From: JACKEQ01 sp041389565
GTDB taxonomy: Bacteria; Myxococcota_A; UBA796; GCA-2862545
Length of the DNA: 64,000 nucleotides
Reading direction: 5' to 3'
Assembly (NCBI GenBank): GCA_041389565.1
Contig: JAWKRP010000002.1
Span: forward strand, 930,001 to 994,000
The notes beneath the pieces were generated by a model. It did not search any database. It was not told the origin of the DNA and saw nothing but the letters and a program-made list of their open reading frames with translations. Position 1 is the stretch's first letter, and every line of letters starts with the position of its first letter. Both the position numbers and the translations under genes were made by a program. Positions 15,891 to 24,871 of the stretch are shown piece after piece.

Positions 15891-16529
15891 ATGGCCGCGG
15901 GTTCGGAGCTGCCCGACCGGGAATCGCTGGTCGCCCTGCTGAACGCGGGGGCGCGGCTCGGGGCCACCGAGGCGGAGCTGGCGGCGGCCCAGCAGGCCGT
16001 GGATGCGCTGTTCGAGCGCTACCAGACGAAGGTCTACCAGGTGTGCCTGCGAACCGTCCGCGACCCCGAGAAGGCTGCCGAGCTCGCACAGGACACGTTC
16101 CTCACGGCCTACCAGAAGCTCGGTGACTACTCGGGCCAGGGCAGCTTCTACAGCTGGTTGTACGGGATCGCTCGAAACAAGTGCGCGAACGAGCGCGTGC
16201 GGTGCTCCGAGCTGCTCAGCGGAGACGGCATGCTCGACGAGACCGACGGCTCGCGGGATGCCTTCCAGTCGCTCCGGTCGAACGAGCGGCTCGCGCTGCT
16301 CCAGGCCGCTTCGGTCGCCGTACTCGACCCCGTGGAGCAGGAGGCCGTGTACCTGCGGTACGAGCGGGGGGTCTCCCAGGACGACATCACGGAGATCCTC
16401 GGCCTCACCGACGCGAGCGGCGGGCGCGGGCTGCTCCAGCGATGCCGGCGCAAGCTGCGTCGCGAGCTGCGGAGGAGGCTCGAAGAGCTCGGCCACACGT
16501 CGTCGTTCTTCCGGGACAGCAGCGCGTGA
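15891..16529 (+). CDS. ECF-type RNA polymerase sigma factor
   Basis: A 212-residue sigma-70 family protein. Region 2 is clear (DALFERYQTKVYQVCLRTVRD, AELAQDTFLTAYQKLGDY, GSFYSWLYGIARNKCANE), followed by a short linker and region 4 (LDPVEQEAVYLRYERGVSQDD, TEILGLTDASGGRGLLQRCR). The sequence GGAGG lies three bases before ATG. A TAGGGT hexamer about 16 bases upstream may be its -10 element. The stop overlaps the start of the following kinase (GTGA), so sigma factor and kinase are made together, as in ECF/kinase pairs where the sigma factor is activated by phosphorylation. Confidence 0.92.
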   Translation: MAAGSELPDRESLVALLNAGARLGATEAELAAAQQAVDALFERYQTKVYQVCLRTVRDPEKAAELAQDTFLTAYQKLGDYSGQGSFYSWLYGIARNKCANERVRCSELLSGDGMLDETDGSRDAFQSLRSNERLALLQAASVAVLDPVEQEAVYLRYERGVSQDDITEILGLTDASGGRGLLQRCRRKLRRELRRRLEELGHTSSFFRDSSA

Positions 16530-19237
16530 CCCACCTGCCGTGGCACCGGCTCGAGGTCGACACGCTCACGGACGACGAGCGGGCCCACCTCGATGCGTGC
16601 CCGCGCTGTCGGGTCGATCGGCGCGAGCTCCTCGCATCGCGGGCCGAGCCCGTGCCCCCCGAGCTGTTCGACGCGCTGCGGCGAGCCCGGGAGCAGGCCT
16701 CCGACGTGGTGCCGTCGTCGTGGCGCAGCGGATCCGCGGGTCGCGCGCGGGCCCTGCCTGTGCAGCTGCTGCCCGCGGGCTCCCGGTTCGGGAGCTACGA
16801 GGTCGACGCGCTGCTCGGCACCGGAGGCATGGCCGTCGTGTACCGGGCGCGCCACACGGAGCTGCGCACGCTGCACGCCCTGAAGGTGCTGGCCGCTCCG
16901 GGGCACGGGCTCGGGGAGCGCCTGCTGCAGGAGGGTCGCCTGCAGGGGCGTCTGCGGCACCGGAACATCGTGGGGGTCACCGACGTGATCCCGGTGTCCG
17001 GCACGCCCGCGCTCGTGCTCGAGTACGTGCCGGGGCCCTCGCTCGACCGGGTGCAGCGGAACCTGCGCCTCTCCCTCGGGGAGGCCGACGCGCTCGCCAT
17101 CGACGTGCTCACGGGGGTGGCCGCGGCCCACGCCAACGGGTTCGTGCACCGCGATCTGAAGCCCAGCAACGTGCTGGTGGAGGCCACGGGCGACGGCGCG
17201 GTCGCGAAGGTGGCGGACTTCGGGCTCGCCCGCGTGATGGTCGGAGACGACGAGTCGCTCCACACCCGCACGGGCGGCATGCTCGGCACGCTCGTGTACA
17301 TGGCGCCGGAGCAGGTGCGCGACCCCCGCCAGGCCGACACGCGCAGCGACGTGTTCGCGCTCGGGGCCCTGCTGTACGAGCTCGTCACGGGTCAGCGCTG
17401 CTTCGGTGGGGTCGACATGGTCGACATCGTGCAGCGCATCGCGACGGCCACGTACGAGCCGCTGCCGGGCGAGGTCCCGGTGCGTATGGCGCGCGCCATC
17501 GACGCCGCGCTCCGCGTCGACCCCGACGCCCGACCCTCGAGTGCCGCCGAGCTGCTGGAGCTGTGGGTGGAGGGGCGCGTCGAACCCGCACATCCGTGGA
17601 GCCCTGCACGCCTCGCCCTGCTCGCCGACCAGCTGGAGCTGCGACCGCTCCCGGGGGCTCCGCCGGCGCCGCGGTTTCGCGTCGCGTCGCGCGGGGGGCT
17701 CGTGGCAGCGGGCGTGTTCGCGCTGCTCGTCGGATCGGGGCTGGCGTGGTGGTCGGCCGGCACGACCCCCGATGTCGGGGCCATCATGCTCGTGCACGAC
17801 CTCGGCGGGGCTCCGGGACGCCCTCCGCACACGTCGCTCAGGGCCGTGTTCGCGCCCGACCTGCGCGGCGTGTACACCGCGGGCTGCGTGCCCGACGGGG
17901 GCTGCGCGGCGGAGGTGCCCGAGCCCGACGGCTGGGTGCCGCTGATCGCGGGTCCGACCATGGCCGCGCTCACCACGCCGGTGTCCGCGGTGGAGTGGGG
18001 TGGGCTCGAGGCCCCTCCGGCCGGAGCGATCTACATGAGGTCGGGCGAGCTGTCCGGTGATGCCGACACCGTGCGCATCGACGACACGACCGTCGCGCTG
18101 CCCTGGCGTGCCCCGACGGTCGCGGGGCTCGAGGGCGACCTCGCTCGGCCCGTGCGCCTCGGTCCGGGTGAGGGCACGACGATCCGCTGGGCTCCGGGAG
18201 GTGCGGGCACGCCGTTCCTGGAGGTCCGCCCGCGGAACGGCGGGAACGGGAGACTGTACGCGCTTCGCGACGACGGCGAGTTCACCCTGCCTCCGGAGGC
18301 CTTCGGGCCGGCACCTTCGCAGGCTGACGTGGTGTTCGGCCGACAGGAGCGGGCCGATCTCGAGGTCGACGGGCGTGCGATCGCCGTGCTCGCCCGCGCG
18401 CAGGAGTGGCTCACGGTCGTGCGGGTCGAGCCCGACCGCATCGAGCTGCCGGGGATCGGGAACTGCGAGGAGACGAAGTACCGGCCGGCGCTCGGTCCGG
18501 GGCGGTACTGGGGCACCTTCGATCGCACGGACGGTCCTGCGGTGCCGACGCCCTGGGCGTGTACGGGCTCGACGCTCGCGGGGACCAACGCGATCCACGC
18601 CGTCCTGGTGCCGGCTTCCGGAGCCCTGGGGGTGTACGGGACGCAGCCGGGCGGCGATCTGGCGCTGTGGGTCGCGACGAACCCGTACTGCCAGCCCATC
18701 GACTGCATTCGCGGTGTGGACCGGGAGGGCGAGACCGAAGCGCTCGTGCTGACCGGCGACGGCACGGAGAAGCGCTTGAACCTCGGAATCCACGAGTCGG
18801 TCGCACACGGGGGCCTGTACCTGGTCGACCTCGTGGCGCTCGCCGACCCGTCCGAGCAGCGCGCCACCGTCTCCTGGACGCCCGAGACCCTGGAGGTGCA
18901 CGTCGACGCACCCGCGGACGTCGAGCTCCGGTTCGGTCTCGCCGAGACCCAGTCGCCGAACGGGTGGTACGGCGAGGACTGCCTGCACGGGAACACGAAC
19001 CCGCCGGTCGCGCAGTGCCACACGTTCGTGGGCCCCGACCTCACGCTGCGCCGCATCCCGCTCGCCGAGCAGACCCGCGGCGGCTCGACCACGCTGTGGT
19101 GGTCGGAGATCGGGCAGGGCGCCACGTTCTACCTGGAGGCGCCGAACGTCCCCGGGCCCGATGGAGCGCCGACGTGCTGGGTCTGGGGCGACGCGCCCGC
19201 GTACTACGCCTCGCAGGGGTGCACGCTCGTCGAGTGA
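16526..19237 (+). CDS. Transmembrane Ser/Thr kinase with N-terminal anti-sigma-type zinc finger
   Basis: A 903-residue protein. Residues 1-30 match the zinc-binding anti-sigma (zf-HC2/ZAS) pattern with His21-x3-Cys25-x2-Cys28 (ERAHLDACPRCR) and upstream His3/His7 as possible fourth ligands. A kinase domain follows from about 88: LLGTGGMAVVYRA, HALKVL, HRDLKPSNVL at 208-217, DFG at about 233 and MAPEQVRD. One TM helix (LVAAGVFALLVGSGLAWW, about 393-411) precedes an extracytoplasmic region of nearly 490 residues that is strand-rich with paired Cys and looks sensory. This joins anti-sigma and kinase activities in one membrane protein directly behind its sigma factor. The kinase residues are complete, so activity is expected. 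Confidence 0.9.
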   Translation: MTHLPWHRLEVDTLTDDERAHLDACPRCRVDRRELLASRAEPVPPELFDALRRAREQASDVVPSSWRSGSAGRARALPVQLLPAGSRFGSYEVDALLGTGGMAVVYRARHTELRTLHALKVLAAPGHGLGERLLQEGRLQGRLRHRNIVGVTDVIPVSGTPALVLEYVPGPSLDRVQRNLRLSLGEADALAIDVLTGVAAAHANGFVHRDLKPSNVLVEATGDGAVAKVADFGLARVMVGDDESLHTRTGGMLGTLVYMAPEQVRDPRQADTRSDVFALGALLYELVTGQRCFGGVDMVDIVQRIATATYEPLPGEVPVRMARAIDAALRVDPDARPSSAAELLELWVEGRVEPAHPWSPARLALLADQLELRPLPGAPPAPRFRVASRGGLVAAGVFALLVGSGLAWWSAGTTPDVGAIMLVHDLGGAPGRPPHTSLRAVFAPDLRGVYTAGCVPDGGCAAEVPEPDGWVPLIAGPTMAALTTPVSAVEWGGLEAPPAGAIYMRSGELSGDADTVRIDDTTVALPWRAPTVAGLEGDLARPVRLGPGEGTTIRWAPGGAGTPFLEVRPRNGGNGRLYALRDDGEFTLPPEAFGPAPSQADVVFGRQERADLEVDGRAIAVLARAQEWLTVVRVEPDRIELPGIGNCEETKYRPALGPGRYWGTFDRTDGPAVPTPWACTGSTLAGTNAIHAVLVPASGALGVYGTQPGGDLALWVATNPYCQPIDCIRGVDREGETEALVLTGDGTEKRLNLGIHESVAHGGLYLVDLVALADPSEQRATVSWTPETLEVHVDAPADVELRFGLAETQSPNGWYGEDCLHGNTNPPVAQCHTFVGPDLTLRRIPLAEQTRGGSTTLWWSEIGQGATFYLEAPNVPGPDGAPTCWVWGDAPAYYASQGCTLVE

Positions 19238-19308
19238 AAAAACGCTCGGTCCTGTGACGGGGAGGCGGGCTCCCACACCCAGGGGTGCCGGGAGGTCCCG
19301 GTCCTGGA

Positions 19309-20205
19309 GTGCCCTTGCTCGTCCTCACCGCTGCCGCGCTGGCTTCCGGCTGCGAGACACCCTTCACGCGCCAGTCCCTCGGGGCGCTGCTCGCCGACGC
19401 CGAGGTGGCCGACCGGGCGCTCGCCATCGACGACGTGCTCGCCAGCACCGCTGCGATCCGCGACGGCCTCCCGTGCGCCGCGTTCCGCCTCGAGGCGGCC
19501 GAGCTGGCGTCCTTCTACCGCCTCCGGGGCTGGGCGCTGTTCACGAACGAGGACGCCGGATCGCGCCCGTGGCTCGCGACCGCCTACGGACTCCAGCCCG
19601 CCCACCCGTACTCACCGCCGCTGCCTCCCGCGATGCAGGCCGAGTGGGACGCCGCTTCCGCCGCCTGGTCGCAGGTCGACCCCACGCCCTTGGCGCCGCC
19701 CGCGTCCGGCACCCTCGTCGTGAACGGCCGAGACAGCGCCGCACCGGTCGGCCTGCCCTGGGTCCTCCAGCACTTCGGTCCTGACGGGGCCGTTCGCGAC
19801 ACCTGGCTGGTGGCTCCGGGGGATCCGGTGCCCACGTACGAGGTCGCCGCTCCGGAGCCCATGGTGCCGGACCCCGTCGCACCTCGTCCCGTCGAAGCGC
19901 CCGTGCCTGTGGAGCCCGTCCCCCCGGTGCCCGTCGAAGGCCCCGTGTCGAAGCGCCGCTCGGGCGCTCCCGGCGCCGTGCTCGCCGGCGTGGGAGCCGT
20001 CGGAGTGGGGGCTGGAGCCGCGCTGTGGACGGGCGCGAACCTCGGCTACGCCCGGTACTGCGTCGGAGATGTGTGTCCGGCCGGCTTCTACGAAGACCGG
20101 GTGCAGCCGCAACGAACCGTGGGGATCGGCACTGCGGCCGTCGGGAGCGCGTTGTTCGCGACCGGCGTGGCGTGGCTGGCCACCCGAACCAGAGGAGAAC
20201 GCTGA
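19309..20205 (+). CDS. Lipoprotein with Pro-rich linker and C-terminal membrane-like hairpin
   Basis: A 298-residue protein. GTG 19309 gives MPLLVLTAAALASGC, a lipoprotein signal; GTG 19285 is in frame with a better spaced GGGAGG and would add eight residues. Residues about 20-170 are mixed helix/strand with LPCAAFRLEAAELASFYRLRGWALFTN. A Pro/Val/Glu-rich linker (about 175-220) precedes Gly/Ala-rich hydrophobic segments (PGAVLAGVGAVGVGAGAALW and VGIGTAAVGSALFATGVAW) flanking a Cys pair. This arrangement is frequent in myxobacterial envelope proteins. Function unknown; it sits between the sigma/kinase pair and another kinase. Confidence 0.68.
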   Translation: MPLLVLTAAALASGCETPFTRQSLGALLADAEVADRALAIDDVLASTAAIRDGLPCAAFRLEAAELASFYRLRGWALFTNEDAGSRPWLATAYGLQPAHPYSPPLPPAMQAEWDAASAAWSQVDPTPLAPPASGTLVVNGRDSAAPVGLPWVLQHFGPDGAVRDTWLVAPGDPVPTYEVAAPEPMVPDPVAPRPVEAPVPVEPVPPVPVEGPVSKRRSGAPGAVLAGVGAVGVGAGAALWTGANLGYARYCVGDVCPAGFYEDRVQPQRTVGIGTAAVGSALFATGVAWLATRTRGER

Positions 20206-20206
20206 C

Positions 20207-21517
20207 ATGCCCGTGATTCTCGCGGCCCTGATGGGCTGCCCGACCCCCGAAGGCGCGGTCGACCTGCAGGCCCTGCAGTCCCGGCTGGATGCCCAGGCCA
20301 CCCAGCTCGACGCCCAGGCCGCGCGGATCGCAGCGCTCGAAGCGGAGCTCGATGCCCAGGATCTGTCGATCTACGCGACCGATCAGGAGCTCGCGGGCGC
20401 GGTGTCGGGGCTCGCCAGCACCTCCGACCTGGCGCCGTTCCTCACCCAGCCCGACATCGACGCGCTGGATCTCGCCAGCCGCACCGATCTCGAAGACGCG
20501 CTGCTCGACCGCGTGATCGCCCAGAGCCTCACGGTGGAGGTGCCCGCCGACTTCCCCGACCTGAACGCGGTGCTCGACGCTTACGCCGACCGGGTGTTCC
20601 TGCCCGGCGCCTTCCTGAACGTCGAGATCGCGGACTCTCCGACGCCCTACGTGTACGCGGAGCCCATCATCGTGGAGCACCCGTACGGAGCGCACCTCGT
20701 GATCACGGGGAATGCGGCGGATCCGTCGGCGGTGGTGCTCCAGTTCGCCGGCACCGACGGGATCGAGGTGCGCTGGGGGAGCGCGCTCGCGTACCTCGAT
20801 GGCGTGACGCTGCGGGGCACGAACGGCGGCACGACGACCGGCATCTACGTGCACCACAACAGCTCGGCCGGCATCGGAGACGTGCGCATCGAAGGCTTCA
20901 CGCGGAGCGCCGTGAACGCGAGCATCCAGAGCTTCGTGTCGGTCGACTCGCTCGTGTCGACGAGCCCGACCGACGTCGCGGGCGTGCTGGCGGAGTGGAA
21001 CAGCACCTTGTGGGCGAACGCCGCGAACATCAGCGGGTCGACGGGGGAGGGCGCGTCCTTCGTGCAGGGGGCGCGCGGGCGCCTGACGAACAGCACGATC
21101 GTGGGGGGGAACCGCGGCGTGGTCGTGTCCGACGGGTCGTCGGTGGTCGCCACGGGCTCGGACGTGAGCGCGCAGCAGAACGCGCTCGAGCTCACCGCGC
21201 ACTCCATGGTGCGGGCCTCGGGCAGCGCATGGACCTCCGCGGGGGCCAATGGGGCGTCCGTGCAGCAGGGCTCGTACGCCGATCTCGCGGGCGCGACCCT
21301 GTCGAACAGCGCCGACAACGGCGTGGAGTGCTTCACGGGCAGCTACTGCGACCTGTTCGACGCGGTGGTCGAAGGCAACATGGGCTCCGGCCTGCTGGTC
21401 CAGGTGGGCTCGACCGCGAGCACTGCGGGCCTCACCTTCAACGGGGGGAACACCGGCGGGAACACCAACAGCAGCGGGGTCTCCGCGAGCGAGACCTTCG
21501 ATCCGTACGTGCCGTAG
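20207..21517 (+). CDS. Coiled-coil lipoprotein with right-handed beta-helix domain
   Basis: A 436-residue protein with AGAGGAGA upstream and a lipoprotein start MPVILAALMGC. Residues about 15-60 are a heptad-like coiled coil (LQSRLDAQATQLDAQAARIA). Residues about 130-420 show rung-like repeats of short strands with Asn, Gly and Ser turns (GIEVRWGSALAYLDGVTLRG, NGVECFTGSYCDLFDAVVEG), the pattern of a parallel beta-helix as in pectate lyase-like surface proteins. No catalytic Asp cluster is evident, so a structural or adhesive role is more likely. It lies one base after the previous gene and nine before a kinase, suggesting one operon. Confidence 0.75.
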   Translation: MPVILAALMGCPTPEGAVDLQALQSRLDAQATQLDAQAARIAALEAELDAQDLSIYATDQELAGAVSGLASTSDLAPFLTQPDIDALDLASRTDLEDALLDRVIAQSLTVEVPADFPDLNAVLDAYADRVFLPGAFLNVEIADSPTPYVYAEPIIVEHPYGAHLVITGNAADPSAVVLQFAGTDGIEVRWGSALAYLDGVTLRGTNGGTTTGIYVHHNSSAGIGDVRIEGFTRSAVNASIQSFVSVDSLVSTSPTDVAGVLAEWNSTLWANAANISGSTGEGASFVQGARGRLTNSTIVGGNRGVVVSDGSSVVATGSDVSAQQNALELTAHSMVRASGSAWTSAGANGASVQQGSYADLAGATLSNSADNGVECFTGSYCDLFDAVVEGNMGSGLLVQVGSTASTAGLTFNGGNTGGNTNSSGVSASETFDPYVP

Positions 21518-21526
21518 GGGCTCTCC

Positions 21527-23152
21527 GTGGACCTCGAACCGGGCAGCACCCTGGAGCGGTACGAAGTCCTCGCCGTGCTCGGCGAGGGCGCGATGGCGCG
21601 CGTGTACAAGGTGCGGCACCTCACGCTCGACGCCGTCTACGCGCTGAAGGTGCTGAAGGTGGTGCGGCCGGCCATCACGGCGCGGCTGCTCACGGAGGGT
21701 CGTGTGCAGGCCTCGCTCCGCCACCGGAACGTGGTCGCCATCACCGACACGGTGGTGATCGACGGGCAGCCCGGGCTCGTGCTCGAGCTGGTGGAGGGCA
21801 CCGACCTCGACGAGCACATCGCGAGGCACGCGCCCCTGCCATTGGCGGACGTCACGAGCATCGGGCGCGGCGTCATCCGGGGGGTGCGCGCGGCGCATCG
21901 CGCGGGTCACCTGCACCGGGACCTGAAGCCCGCGAACGTGATGCTCACCCGCGAGGATGGCGAGTGGGTGCCGAAGGTCGCGGACTTCGGGCTCGCGAAG
22001 GCATGGTCGGGGGACGAGCCCTCGATGTCGGCCACGCGCACCGGGCAGATCATGGGATCACCCGCCTACATGGCGCCCGAGCAGGCGCGGGACGCGAAGA
22101 ACGTGGATGCGCGCGCCGACGTGTTCGCGCTGGGCTGCATCCTGTACGAGCTCGCGACCGGTCAGCAGGCCTTCTACGCACCCGACATGCTGGGCGTGCT
22201 CGCGAAGATCGCGTCTGGCGTGGTCCGACCGGTGGGCGAGCTGCGCCCCGACCTCCCGCTGCACCAGGCGAACGCCATCCACGCGGCCCTGATCGTCGAC
22301 AAGGACAGCCGGGTGCCCGACTGCGACACGCTGCTCCAGATCTGGGAAGGGGAGCGGGAGTTCCTGATCCCCGAGCACGATCCGCGGGCCACGCTGTCGG
22401 CGCTGTTCGGCACGGAGCTCGATGCGCCCGCGAACACGAAGGAGTCCACGCTCCTCCCGATGGATGTGCCCGCCTCCGTGGCCCCTGGCTCCATCGGCTC
22501 CGCTTCCGCGGCCCCCGACACGTCCCTCGACGCGGATCCGCCCGTGCCTGTCGGACGTTCCGGGATGTGGTGGCTGTTCGGCCTGGTCCCGCTGTCGCTC
22601 GCCGGATTCGTGATGGTGACCGGCCTCACCGCGACGGTCGGGCTGTGGTGGACGCGCTCGCCGGTCGAGCCCGACCGTGCGGAGGTCCTCGAGCCCTCCG
22701 GTCCAAGCGAACCGGCCCCCGCCCCCGAACCGGAGCCCGAACCGCAGCCCGAGCCCGAGCCGGTATCCGCACCCGTCCCCGAACCCGCTCCCGCTCCCGT
22801 TCGCGAACCGGCTCCTGCCCGCCGCGACCCGAAGCCGTCCCCCCGTCCTGCGCCGACCGCTCCCGCGCCGGTCCCCGAGGTCCCCGCTCGCGAGGCCGTG
22901 CGCGAGGAGCCCCGGCGGGAGGGGACCGTCGTGCTCGGAGCGGGCAACGACGCCGCGGAGGTGTGGCTCTCGAGCGGCGGGGATGTGCGTCTCGTGGACG
23001 GGAGCCCCGTGCCGGAGGGGTCCTACCGCGTGCTGGCGCGCTTCGGGCCCGACCAGGAGCGCGTCGACACGGGGGTGACGGTCGCCGTGCCGGCAGGTGC
23101 GAAGCGGACCGTGCGGTGTCGGGCCGTTCGCCAGCAGTGCGCGGTGGAGTAG
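21527..23152 (+). CDS. Transmembrane Ser/Thr protein kinase
   Basis: A 541-residue kinase starting at GTG. The N-terminal kinase domain (about 10-270) has LGEGAMARVYKV, YALKVL, HRDLKPANVML, DFGLAKAW and MAPEQARD. A linker leads to one TM helix (WWLFGLVPLSLAGFVMVTGL, about 347-366), then a long Pro/Glu/Ala repeat region and a C-terminal strand domain (about 465-541) resembling PEGA-like modules (GSYRVLARFGPDQERVDTGV). The Pro-rich stretch could span the periplasm to the cell wall. It is the last gene of the sigma factor/kinase gene run and converges with the next gene one base away. Confidence 0.9.
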   Translation: MDLEPGSTLERYEVLAVLGEGAMARVYKVRHLTLDAVYALKVLKVVRPAITARLLTEGRVQASLRHRNVVAITDTVVIDGQPGLVLELVEGTDLDEHIARHAPLPLADVTSIGRGVIRGVRAAHRAGHLHRDLKPANVMLTREDGEWVPKVADFGLAKAWSGDEPSMSATRTGQIMGSPAYMAPEQARDAKNVDARADVFALGCILYELATGQQAFYAPDMLGVLAKIASGVVRPVGELRPDLPLHQANAIHAALIVDKDSRVPDCDTLLQIWEGEREFLIPEHDPRATLSALFGTELDAPANTKESTLLPMDVPASVAPGSIGSASAAPDTSLDADPPVPVGRSGMWWLFGLVPLSLAGFVMVTGLTATVGLWWTRSPVEPDRAEVLEPSGPSEPAPAPEPEPEPQPEPEPVSAPVPEPAPAPVREPAPARRDPKPSPRPAPTAPAPVPEVPAREAVREEPRREGTVVLGAGNDAAEVWLSSGGDVRLVDGSPVPEGSYRVLARFGPDQERVDTGVTVAVPAGAKRTVRCRAVRQQCAVE

Positions 23153-23153
23153 C

Positions 23154-24782
23154 TCACTCGATCAGGTTGCACGTCGCGATCTTCTCGTCCAACGCCGCCT
23201 TCTCGGCCTCGATCTCCTCCAGGCGTCCCGGTCGCGCCTCGACGGCCTCACGACTCTCGCCCAGCCGCTCCTTCACGGACGACGCCCACTCGCACTTCTG
23301 CGTGGCCCTCGCCGCCGCCTCGTCGGCGTGCACCTGGGCGTCTTGCGCGTACGCCGCGCTCTGGGCATCCCCCGAGAGGCGCGCGATCTCGGCCTGCTTC
23401 GACGCGGACTCGCGCGCGAAGTCCCGGGATGCCTCGGCCTCCTTGCAGTCGAGGCTCGCCTGGCTCTGGGCCCACTCGAGCTGATCGGCATGAAGATCGA
23501 GGTACGAGCCCACGAGGGCGCGCCGCTCGGAGTCGAGTCCCGCGCGCTCCGCCAGCCAGCCCTCGCAGTCCTCCTGGGAAGGCCCGGCCTCCACCTCGAG
23601 GTCGGTCGTGAACAGGTCGGACACCCCACAGGGGTTCTCGAGCCCGTGCACGAGCTCGGCGGTGCCCGGGTGACGCTGGTTGTAGAACCGGCTCACCATG
23701 GTCCACAGCCCGAGGAGCTGGCCGCGCTTCGTGCTGCGCCCGGTGGGCGTGAGCAGCAGCTTGTCGAGCCCCGAACGGGTCGTGGTGACGGGCTCGCCGC
23801 GCAGCACCCAGCCGTCGTCCGTCCACCAGCCGCCCTCGCAGCGCTGCTGGGGCACGCACTCGAAGGTGGTGGTGTCCATCGAGTAGTGGATGCGCATGCC
23901 GGTCATGACCTGCTCCCGATGGGCTTCGAGCTTCGGGAGCAGGGCGTCGATCGCGCGCCGCCCGATCTCGAGCTCGACCGTGGCCAGCGCGCCGGGCAGA
24001 TCGGCGGCGCTCAGCGGGATGGCCCAGTCCCAGCCGTTCATCCCGGCGATGTCCTGCCCGCGACCGAGCGCGTCGTTGATGCCGGCCTCGCCCGACTTCA
24101 GGTTGTGGGCGGACTGGAGCCCGCCGAGGATGGCGAGCCCCGCGCCCACGTTGTTCTTCCACTCGCCGAGCGGGTTCTCGAGCGCGTTCGGGTACTCGTG
24201 CGTGTACACGATCTCGATGTCGTCGACGCCAACGTCGCCGATGCCCCGGATCTGCCCGCTCGCGACGGGCTCGTCGAGGGTGCGGAGCTCTCCGTCCTCG
24301 CACTGGCGGGGCCGCTCGCGGGTGCCGCCTGCGACGGTCGTGCCCACGCGGACCCCGGCGTAGAGGTCGACGAAGCGCAGCCCGTCGAGCCCGAGGTAGG
24401 GGTGCACGGTGGTGGGACCGGGCCCGGGGAGGTTGGCGTTCGCCTGGATGGCGGGGCGGATCTGGATGTTGGGGCCGTTGCCGACGGCGCGCGCCAGCAC
24501 GGTGGCGTCGACCCACTCGGTGCTCCACGTCGGGCCGAGACCGATGCGGAAGACCCCGTACGACTGGCACCCGCTGCAGTACACCCCCGGGAAGAAGCCG
24601 AGCTCGATCTGACCGGTGGCTTCGAGCTGGGGCACGGGATCGAGCAGGCCGCCGACATCGACCTGCCCCTCGACCGCCGGACCGAGCAGCCAGGGCCGCT
24701 TCAGCGGTGAGAAGACGCCGATGCCAGCGGACACGTCCACGGTGGGGTCGGCGAGTGCCGTGGCGAGCACGAGAACGAGCAT
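23154..24782 (-). CDS. Exported protein with C-terminal coiled coil, unknown function
   Basis: A 542-residue protein with a short signal peptide (MLVLVLATALA). The first third is strand-rich and Gly-rich with a Cys pair (VYCSGCQSYG) and alternating residues like an outer-membrane barrel (IELGFFPGVY, VFRIGLGPTW). The middle has VGAGLAILGGLQSAHNL. The last 120 residues are a long charged helix (AQSQASLDCKEAEASRDFAR to LEEIEAEKAALDEKIA), a likely coiled coil. I recognise no family. The ATG at 24782 is chosen over a longer frame because the upstream stretch has no signal sequence. Confidence 0.65.
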   Translation of the reverse strand: MLVLVLATALADPTVDVSAGIGVFSPLKRPWLLGPAVEGQVDVGGLLDPVPQLEATGQIELGFFPGVYCSGCQSYGVFRIGLGPTWSTEWVDATVLARAVGNGPNIQIRPAIQANANLPGPGPTTVHPYLGLDGLRFVDLYAGVRVGTTVAGGTRERPRQCEDGELRTLDEPVASGQIRGIGDVGVDDIEIVYTHEYPNALENPLGEWKNNVGAGLAILGGLQSAHNLKSGEAGINDALGRGQDIAGMNGWDWAIPLSAADLPGALATVELEIGRRAIDALLPKLEAHREQVMTGMRIHYSMDTTTFECVPQQRCEGGWWTDDGWVLRGEPVTTTRSGLDKLLLTPTGRSTKRGQLLGLWTMVSRFYNQRHPGTAELVHGLENPCGVSDLFTTDLEVEAGPSQEDCEGWLAERAGLDSERRALVGSYLDLHADQLEWAQSQASLDCKEAEASRDFARESASKQAEIARLSGDAQSAAYAQDAQVHADEAAARATQKCEWASSVKERLGESREAVEARPGRLEEIEAEKAALDEKIATCNLIE

Positions 24783-24871
24783 TGGGGCTCCAGAAGGGGA
24801 GCAGAGCTTGCCATGTCGGGCTACCGTCGTGCGGAGCCACCGATTCCTGCGGTGTGCGGAGGGTCCCCTCG

